In this document: one piece after another, positions 1 to 6,339 of the stretch
Layout: every line of letters starts with the position of its first letter
How positions within the stretch are numbered: the stretch's first letter is position 1
Made by a program: the position numbers and the translations under genes
The notes under the pieces: generated by a model
Database searches by the model: none
Told to the model about the DNA's origin: nothing
Seen by the model: only the letters and a program-made list of their open reading frames with translations
Assembly (NCBI GenBank): GCA_025455635.1
Contig: JALOMF010000024.1
Location: 1-20,959 of the forward strand
Reading direction: 5' to 3'
Length of the DNA stretch: 20,959 nucleotides
Origin: Saprospiraceae bacterium
GTDB taxonomy: Bacteria > Bacteroidota > Bacteroidia > Chitinophagales > Saprospiraceae

Positions 1-1980
1 CTGCGGCACGTTCGTTGAAATGGCTGGGGCGCAGGTCACGGAGCCAGTCGTGAAAGTAGAAGGCGTGCCGGGCCATTGGCCCAAGCCGCAGATGTTCTCG
101 CCACGCACCCGCCAGTAGTAGGTGCTCAGTGCTGTCAACTGCACCGTGCTGGTGTAGTTTCCCGTAGTAAGGTTGGTGGCCGATTCGATGATATTGGTAA
201 AAGCGGCGTCGGCGGCCACTTCGAGGCTGTATTTTGTATTGGGAGAAGCCGGCCAAGCGAAAATGGGCGTTAGTCCTATCCCCGCTGCACCATCGAGCGG
301 GGAGCTGGGGACTGGCGCTGCGGGCGTTTGCGAAGCGACAAAAAACTGTAGGTTGCTGCTGTTGGACGCTGTGCCATCGGTGCCATTGAGCGTGAGGCTG
401 TAGTTGCCTTCGGCCAATGCGGCGGTGTTGCCCAGGGTCAGTGTGGTGGTACTGCCGGGCGCCACGGGGTTGTTGGCGAAGGTGGCGGTCAGTCCTGCGG
501 GCAAATTGGCGACGGAAAGCGTCACGTTTGCCGTGAAATTGGCGCTGATATTTACGCTGTAAACCACATCGGCAGGAGCGCAGAGCGACTGGGTGGCCGG
601 GCTGCCCTCCACGAAGAAGCTACACTGCTGGGCCGACCTGCCATCGAGCGTGGTAATGCCCGTGTTGTCGGGGTCGAGCCAGTCCTTGAGGCGGTTGTTG
701 GGAGCGCCGCCGCCCTCCCAAGAGCTGTGGAACCACCCGTAGGAATCTTGCAGGTTGTTGCCGCAGGCAGCCAGGCCGCCGTGCAACTGGCCCACCACCT
801 GCTTCTCCCGGTTGAAGAGTGGCGAGCCGGATGAGCCGCCCTCGGTCGTGCCGATGTCCCAGTCCATGACGGTGATGTGGTTGCCGTTCGGGTTGGGCGT
901 GGTGCTGTTGTAGTCGGCCACGAAGGTTGGCTGGAACTCAAAGCTGATGCGCTTTTCGTCGCCGCTGGGGTGGTGGATGCAGATGACGGTGTCCGTTGGG
1001 GCAAAGTCCTCGGCGCTCCAGCCTGCGAAGAAGGCATCGGCGTTTTCGTTCACGGGGTCGTCGAGTTCGAGCAAAGTGAAATCGGAGGGGCCGTAGTTGG
1101 CCCGCAGGATGGAGCCGGTGTTGAAGTTGTTGAGGGGGCCGTTGCCGTTGCCGCCGCTGGCGGGAGAATTGGGCTGGCGGCAGGTGCTGTTCTCGAAGTT
1201 CCAGTAGTTGACCAGGGTGGGTGCTACCCCAGCCGTGACGCCACAGTGGTTGGCGGTCATGAAGTAGGGTGCGCAGTCCTGGCGGGCATTGTTCACCAAA
1301 AAGCCAGTGCAGTTGAATGCGCCTTGGTACTGCATGATGGCCACCGACTGGATGATGTCCCGGTACTGGTCCACGATGGCCCAGCCGTCGGCACTGCCGC
1401 AAATCACGTCGAGGTTGCAGGAGCCGGAAGCGATTTCGGCGAAGCCCATGAAGTCGTGGTTGACGTACTTAAGCTCCAGTTGCAAGGCCGACTGTTGGAA
1501 GGCGGGGATTTGCACTTCCACCAGGAGTTCGTCGCCGGGCAGCACGGGCGTCCAGAGCTGCTCGTGCTCCTCGTTGTCGGCGGGGGTGAAGGGGCCTAGC
1601 ACCGTCTGCCCATCGGGCGAGTAGAGGATGAGCGAGCCACGGGCAGGCATGAGGTACTTCGTAAAACCGAGGTTGAGCGACTTGGCACCGTGGGACACGA
1701 TGCGCAGGCGCCAGAGGGCGTTGCCGTTCGAGAGCAGCTCCCATCGGCCATGCGTGGCCGGGCTGATGCTGACCTCGTGCGCTTCCGCAAACTTCGGGGG
1801 GATGCCCGGCCCACGGCGCTCTAACTCGGCGGCTATCAGTGCGTCGTTGTCGAGCTGTGGCATGACGGCGACTGGCACGTCGGCCAGCGGGGTCTTGGAG
1901 CGGGCAATTCTTGGGTCGCTTTGGGCTAGGAGCGTGAGGCTGTACAGGGCAGCAAAAAGGAGTGTAGTGAGTTTTTTCAT
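1..1980 (-). CDS. Secreted lysyl-endopeptidase-like trypsin-fold serine protease, 3' end outside window
   Basis: The frame is open from an ATG at 1980 to the window edge (660 codons, no stop), so the gene is cut at its C-terminus. Residues 1-20 (MKKLTTLLFAALYSLTLLAQ) form a signal peptide. Residues 21 to about 190 look like a beta-rich propeptide. The protease domain shows a complete triad: His245 in MTANHCG, Asp300 in YGPSDFTLLEL and Ser384 in GGSSGSPLFN. Downstream VVGQLHGG and a DSYGWFHSSW segment resemble lysyl-endopeptidase-type S1 peptidases of Bacteroidota. After the protease come a beta-sandwich region and a fibronectin-III-like domain (about residues 552-645, ending YYWRVRGENICG). 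The last visible residues, APAISTNVPQ, resemble the start of a proprotein-convertase P domain; that domain and a T9SS sorting tail are inferred to lie outside the window. The protein is probably exported and cleaves proteins extracellularly. The exact cleavage specificity is not established by what I see. The gene is divergent from the PKD protein. Confidence 0.9.
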   Translation of the reverse strand, partial: MKKLTTLLFAALYSLTLLAQSDPRIARSKTPLADVPVAVMPQLDNDALIAAELERRGPGIPPKFAEAHEVSISPATHGRWELLSNGNALWRLRIVSHGAKSLNLGFTKYLMPARGSLILYSPDGQTVLGPFTPADNEEHEQLWTPVLPGDELLVEVQIPAFQQSALQLELKYVNHDFMGFAEIASGSCNLDVICGSADGWAIVDQYRDIIQSVAIMQYQGAFNCTGFLVNNARQDCAPYFMTANHCGVTAGVAPTLVNYWNFENSTCRQPNSPASGGNGNGPLNNFNTGSILRANYGPSDFTLLELDDPVNENADAFFAGWSAEDFAPTDTVICIHHPSGDEKRISFEFQPTFVADYNSTTPNPNGNHITVMDWDIGTTEGGSSGSPLFNREKQVVGQLHGGLAACGNNLQDSYGWFHSSWEGGGAPNNRLKDWLDPDNTGITTLDGRSAQQCSFFVEGSPATQSLCAPADVVYSVNISANFTANVTLSVANLPAGLTATFANNPVAPGSTTTLTLGNTAALAEGNYSLTLNGTDGTASNSSNLQFFVASQTPAAPVPSSPLDGAAGIGLTPIFAWPASPNTKYSLEVAADAAFTNIIESATNLTTGNYTSTVQLTALSTYYWRVRGENICGLGQWPGTPSTFTTGSVTCAPAISTNVPQ

Positions 1981-1992
1981 ACTAAAGATGAG

Positions 1993-2024
1993 GATTGCAT
2001 GATTGGAGGATTGGAGGATTGAAT
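1993..2024. repeat. Four tandem octanucleotides (GATTnnan) in protease leader
   Basis: Four consecutive 8-bp units, GATTGCAT, GATTGGAG, GATTGGAG and GATTGAAT, lie 13 bp upstream of the protease ATG (in the transcribed leader if the promoter at 2089-2120 is right). GATT is constant and the rest varies. Function unknown. Confidence 0.75.
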
Positions 2025-2088
2025 GAGCAAAGCCGGGCAGCAGCTTCCGTCCCTCAATACTTGTACTATTTAATCCTTGCCTACCGGG

Positions 2089-2120
2089 CAAAGGTAATAT
2101 TCGGGGGGAAAAGCGGCAGA
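2089..2120 (-). promoter_or_regulatory. Bacteroidota-type promoter for the protease gene
   Basis: On the minus strand, TACCTTTG (2089-2096) matches the -7 consensus TAnnTTTG perfectly. TCTG (2117-2120) is a 3-of-4 match to the -33 TTTG, with 20 bp between. Transcription would start near 2082, giving a leader of about 100 nt that contains the octamer repeats. Confidence 0.55.
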
Positions 2121-2166
2121 GGAATTTAACCCCGTTTGGCCATAGCACGACCCTTGGCCCAAATGC

Positions 2167-2200
2167 TTTGCTCGTCATTTGTTGTTTTCCGCTATATTTA
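2167..2200 (+). promoter_or_regulatory. Candidate Bacteroidota-type promoter for the PKD protein gene
   Basis: TTTG (2167-2170), 22 bp, then TATATTTA (2193-2200; 7 of 8 to TAnnTTTG). This predicts a leader of roughly 40 nt before the ATG at 2249. The leader is AT-rich and has no Shine-Dalgarno sequence, which is usual in this phylum. The spacing is at the long end, so this is only a candidate. Confidence 0.4.
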
Positions 2201-2248
2201 GCCCCAATTTTGCTTTAGCACACAACTGGTTCACTTAATTATTGATAA

Positions 2249-5200
2249 ATGAAGAAAATTTTACTTTCCGTCCTTTGTTCTTTGTCCGCATTTTTGGCCT
2301 TCGCCCAACTCAACATGACCCTTAGCGACCAACTCAACTACGGGGTCTTCGTGAGCAGCCTCTGGGGTTATATTGACCCGGAAGACAGCACCGAGTACGC
2401 CGCCGTGGGCGTGTCCACTGGTTTGTCAATCGTTGACCTGTCCATTCCCAACGATGTCCAAGAAATCAAATTTATCCCCGATGTGACCTCCCAATGGCGG
2501 GAGGTGAAATCGTGGGGGCACTATATTTACGCCGTGACCGAGGGCGGCGGCGGCATGTTGGTGGTGAACATGACCAACCCCAACAACATCACCAGCACCC
2601 ACTGGGCGCCCAATATCCCCGGCCTCGGCACCTTGAACAAAATCCACTCCATCACCGTGGACGAGTTCGGCTTTCTGTACCTCAACGGCTCGAACCTCAA
2701 CGCTGGCGGCCCGCTTATCGTGGACGTGAGCGCCGACAACGGTAACCCCGTTTACGTCGGCAAGCTGCCCGCCATCTATTGCCACGACAGCTACGCACGT
2801 GACAATAAGCTCTACACCTCTGATATTTATGCGGGGAACTTCAAGGTGTACGACATCACCAACAAGGCCAACCCCGTGCTGCTGGCCACGCAGCAGACGC
2901 CCTTCAATTTCACCCACAACACTTGGCTGAACGATGCGGGCGACGTGATTTTCACCACCGACGAAAAGGCCAACGCCCCGGTCGGCGTGTACGACATCTC
3001 CGACTTGGACAATATCGTCGAGTTGGACCAGTTCCGCCCGGTATCCACCGTCGGCCTGGGCACCATCCCCCACAACGTGCACGTCTGGAACGACTGGGTC
3101 GTGACCGCCTACTACACCAACGGCACCATCATCATAGATGGCTCCCGGCCTGAGAACATGATTGAAGTGGGCAATTTTGACTCGTTTGTTTCACAAACTG
3201 CAGGGTTTTATGGCGTTTGGGGTGTGTACCCTTACTTCCCATCGGGCGTCGTCATCGCCTCGGATATGCAGAACGGGCTGCTCGTTTACGACGTGAATTA
3301 CGTGCGGGCCTGTTGGCTGGAGGGCAAAGTGACCAATGCCATCACCGGGGCCAATGTGTCGGGCGTCAGCGTGAGCATCGCCAGCACCCAGGCCAATGCC
3401 GCCACCACCGACCTGTCTGGCAACTACAAGACCGGGCAGGCCATCCCCGGCGTTTTCAACGTGACCTTCACCGCCACTGGCTACTTCCCCAAGACCGTGC
3501 AGGCCACGCTCCAGAACGGCGTGCTCACCATCCTCGATGTGGCGTTGGAACCGACGACCATCAGCCAGTTCCCGCCGTTCAGCTACACGGGCACCACCGC
3601 TGGCTGTGCGCCCATCTCCGTCAATTTTGCTGAAAACTCCGGCATCGTCGCCTCGTGGGAATGGACGTTCACCAACGGCATACCGGCCACCAGCCCCGAC
3701 CAAAACCCCATCGTGTCCTACACAAGTTCGGGCACACACCCCGTCAGCCTGCAAGTGGTGACACAAGGCGGCAACACCTACACGCTCAACAGCAACGTGG
3801 TGGTGTCGGTCGTGCCTGCGCAGGACGCTGCTTTTTCCTCCACCACGAGCGGCTACACGGCCAGCTTCGCAAACACTTCCCAGCAGTTCAGCTCGCTCGT
3901 CTGGAGCTTTGGCGACGGCGGCACCAGCACTGCGCTGAACCCCCAGCATACCTACGCACAAACGGGCAACTATACCGTCACCCTGACCGTGAGCGGCAAC
4001 TGTGGCACCGACGTGGCCACGCAGCAGGTGGTCATCGGGCCGTTCACGCCCGTGGCCGACTTCGGGGCTACGCCAACGGTGGGCTGTGCGCCGCTGTCCG
4101 TGGCCTTCGCCGACCTGAGCACCAATGGGCCTACGGCATGGGCATGGTCGTTGCAAGGCGGTAGCCCCAGCTTCTCCACCCTGCAAAACCCGACCGTGAG
4201 CTACGCCAACCCCGGCAGCTACAACGTGCAGCTCACTGCCGCCAACGGCGCTGGCAACGACCAAGACTTCGAGAGCGCCTTCATTACCGTGCTGGAAAGC
4301 CCGGTGGCTGGCTTCGACCCCACGATTGACGGCCCGGAGGCTTTGTTTGTCAACACCTCCACTGGCTCGAACGTGACCTACGCTTGGAACTTCGGCGACG
4401 GCCAAACCAGCGACGAGCAAAACCCGCTGCATATTTATGCTGCCGCCGGTACTTATAATGTCAATTTGTCGGTGACTAATACTTGCGGCACCTCCACATA
4501 TTCGCAGGTAATAACCATTGCGTCGTTTTTGCCTTCGGCAAATTTCAGCACGAACATAACGGCGGGCTGTGCGCCATTGACCGTAGCATATACCGACCAA
4601 TCCACGGGGCAGCCCACGTCTTATTTATGGACGTTTAATGGCGGAAATCCAGCTACTTCAAACCTGACGAACCCAGTAGTTACGTATAATTCGCCCGGTA
4701 CATATTCTGCTATATTAACCGTTGGAAATGCTTGGGGTATCAATGAGATTTCACAAAATGATTTAATCACGGTAAATGGCCCGCCCGCTCCGGCATTTAG
4801 TTTTAGCATAAATGGAACCATGGTTTCATTTACCAATAATTCGACCAATGCGACCGATTATGACTGGCTATTTAATGACGGCTCTGGCAATACCAGCACG
4901 GCCATTAATCCAAGCTATGATTTCCCCGGCCCCGGCATTTATAATGTGACATTAAATGCTACCAATGCCTGCGGAACGACAGCATATAGCGCCGAAGTGA
5001 CCATATCCGCCGTGGCACCCACTGCCGCATTCAGCACGGGTGCTGCGCAAGGCTGCTCGCCGCTGCAAGTGCAGTTCACCGACCTATCGGCAAATGCCCC
5101 CACAGCGTGGTCGTGGTCGTTCCCCGGCGGCACGCCAGCTACCAGCACGCAGCAGAACCCCCTCGTGACCTACGCCACGCCCGGTGTTTATGGGGCGACC

Positions 5201-6259
5201 CTCATCGCCAGCAATTCAGCGGGCATGAGCGAGGCCGCACAGGCTGGCATCCTCACGGTTTTGGGTGCTCCGCAATCGAGCTTCACGGCAGCAGTGACCG
5301 ACCTCACCGTTAGTTTCACCAATGCCTCGACAGGCACGGGCACGCTCACCTACGCTTGGACTTTTGGTGACAGCGGCACTAGCACGGAGGCCAATCCCGT
5401 GCATACCTTCGCCGAGAACGGGACTTACACGGTCTTGCTGGTCGTCACGGATAATTGCGGCTCCGTGGCCCTTGCGCAGGATGTCGTGATTGACGTGCCA
5501 GCGCCCACGGTGGATTTCGACGCTTCGACGCCCGGTTTCTGCGCCCCCGCCACGGTCAATTTCACCGATATGTCCACAGGCTTGATTTCGGCGTACGCCT
5601 GGTCGTTCCCCGGTGGCGACCCTGCCATTTCCTCGGAAGAAAACCCGACCGTGACCTACGCCGCTCCCGGCGTGTACAGCATGGAACTGGCCGTGACTGG
5701 CCCCGGCGGCACCACCACGATGGCCTTGCCCGATTTCCTGACGGTGGTGGACGTGCCACAGGCCGACTTCGATTTTGCGGTCAATGAAATGGAGGCCAGC
5801 TTTAATAGCACTACACAAAACGCCACCAGCCTAACTTGGGACTTTGGCGACGGCGACGGCACCAGCACTGCTGCGGACCCCACTTACAGCTACGCCGAAC
5901 CCGGCAGCTACGAGGTCACGCTCACGGCCACCAATAGCTGCGGAACTGTGGAAACCACCCAGACCGTCACCATCATGCCAAGCGCCATTGGTGAAACGAA
6001 TGGCTTGGCCGCCCTGCTTTCCGCTTCGCCCAACCCATTCAGCGAGCGGGTTTTGGTCAGCTATCAATTGGAAAAACAGTTTGAAAAAGCCAGCATATTG
6101 GCCACCAATGCACTGGGTGCGACCGTGGCCGAACTGCCAGTTCAGGGCCAGCTTGGCACCATCGAGCTTGGCGAGGAATTGAACGGTAGCGGTGTGTTCT
6201 TCCTGCGATTGGTGGTGGATGGCCAGGTGGCGGGTGTGCTGCGGGTGGTGAGGATTTGA
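2249..6259 (+). CDS. Choice-of-anchor-B, ten-PKD-domain secreted protein with T9SS sorting domain
   Basis: A 1336-residue exported protein. Domains in order: signal peptide (1-19, ending AFA/Q); choice-of-anchor-B beta-propeller-like domain (about 22-354, with repeated blade motifs such as LSIVDLSIPND and GMLVVNMTNP); carboxypeptidase-regulatory-like beta-sandwich (about 355-432, starting CWLEGKVTNAITGANVSGV); ten PKD domains (about 442-1243); and a T9SS type A C-terminal sorting domain (about 1259-1336, starting ASPNPFSERV). The PKD domains alternate between a type opening with GCAP/GCSP and carrying W-S/T-F..G, and a type carrying the WxFGDG core, giving five pairs. Such proteins are exported through T9SS and held at or released from the cell surface. 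Binding, adhesion or anchoring is inferred; no catalytic motif is visible. The ATG at 2249 begins a clean signal peptide. Bases about 4430-5000 are much more AT-rich than the rest of the gene. Confidence 0.93.
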   Translation: MKKILLSVLCSLSAFLAFAQLNMTLSDQLNYGVFVSSLWGYIDPEDSTEYAAVGVSTGLSIVDLSIPNDVQEIKFIPDVTSQWREVKSWGHYIYAVTEGGGGMLVVNMTNPNNITSTHWAPNIPGLGTLNKIHSITVDEFGFLYLNGSNLNAGGPLIVDVSADNGNPVYVGKLPAIYCHDSYARDNKLYTSDIYAGNFKVYDITNKANPVLLATQQTPFNFTHNTWLNDAGDVIFTTDEKANAPVGVYDISDLDNIVELDQFRPVSTVGLGTIPHNVHVWNDWVVTAYYTNGTIIIDGSRPENMIEVGNFDSFVSQTAGFYGVWGVYPYFPSGVVIASDMQNGLLVYDVNYVRACWLEGKVTNAITGANVSGVSVSIASTQANAATTDLSGNYKTGQAIPGVFNVTFTATGYFPKTVQATLQNGVLTILDVALEPTTISQFPPFSYTGTTAGCAPISVNFAENSGIVASWEWTFTNGIPATSPDQNPIVSYTSSGTHPVSLQVVTQGGNTYTLNSNVVVSVVPAQDAAFSSTTSGYTASFANTSQQFSSLVWSFGDGGTSTALNPQHTYAQTGNYTVTLTVSGNCGTDVATQQVVIGPFTPVADFGATPTVGCAPLSVAFADLSTNGPTAWAWSLQGGSPSFSTLQNPTVSYANPGSYNVQLTAANGAGNDQDFESAFITVLESPVAGFDPTIDGPEALFVNTSTGSNVTYAWNFGDGQTSDEQNPLHIYAAAGTYNVNLSVTNTCGTSTYSQVITIASFLPSANFSTNITAGCAPLTVAYTDQSTGQPTSYLWTFNGGNPATSNLTNPVVTYNSPGTYSAILTVGNAWGINEISQNDLITVNGPPAPAFSFSINGTMVSFTNNSTNATDYDWLFNDGSGNTSTAINPSYDFPGPGIYNVTLNATNACGTTAYSAEVTISAVAPTAAFSTGAAQGCSPLQVQFTDLSANAPTAWSWSFPGGTPATSTQQNPLVTYATPGVYGATLIASNSAGMSEAAQAGILTVLGAPQSSFTAAVTDLTVSFTNASTGTGTLTYAWTFGDSGTSTEANPVHTFAENGTYTVLLVVTDNCGSVALAQDVVIDVPAPTVDFDASTPGFCAPATVNFTDMSTGLISAYAWSFPGGDPAISSEENPTVTYAAPGVYSMELAVTGPGGTTTMALPDFLTVVDVPQADFDFAVNEMEASFNSTTQNATSLTWDFGDGDGTSTAADPTYSYAEPGSYEVTLTATNSCGTVETTQTVTIMPSAIGETNGLAALLSASPNPFSERVLVSYQLEKQFEKASILATNALGATVAELPVQGQLGTIELGEELNGSGVFFLRLVVDGQVAGVLRVVRI
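4430..5000 (+). other. AT-rich block within the PKD array (mid PKD4 to end of PKD6)
   Basis: Hand counts of 60-base lines give 42, 40, 45, 35 and 47% GC between 4621 and 4920, against 67% at 4201-4260 in the same gene. Codon choice shifts at the same place to TTA, ATA, AAT, TAT and GGA, where flanking domains use CTC, ATC, AAC, TAC and GGC. The reading frame and PKD fold motifs continue undisturbed, so this is not a frameshift or an inserted element. A recombined segment from a lower-GC homologue would explain it. Confidence 0.65.
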
Positions 6260-6287
6260 GCGGATTTAAAGAAAGTTTTTATTCGAT

Positions 6288-6336
6288 AAACAATGGTGGC
6301 ATCGTCTTATCCAAAGGCGGTGCCACCATTGTTTTT
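6288..6336. terminator. Strong terminator between convergent genes
   Basis: Perfect 14-bp inverted repeat: AAACAATGGTGGCA (6288-6301) and TGCCACCATTGTTT (6321-6334), with a 19-nt loop, running into TTTTT on the plus strand. It starts 28 bp after the PKD gene stop and ends just before the stop of the minus-strand peptidase. On the minus strand the stem is followed by only a short T/A-rich tail, so it probably serves both genes but the plus strand better. Confidence 0.85.
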
Positions 6337-6339
6337 ACC

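Noticed and set aside
877..1599. Open frame on the plus strand opposite the secreted protease (and several shorter ones between 76 and 2002)
   Set aside because: The minus-strand frame from 1980 to the edge is continuous, has a signal peptide and a catalytic triad; the plus-strand frames show no family features.
3191..4600. A 469-codon open frame on the minus strand opposite the PKD gene
   Set aside because: It is antisense to a well-supported PKD array, has a low-complexity Gly/Ala/His/Arg composition with no domain, and exists because GC-rich codons rarely give stops on the other strand.
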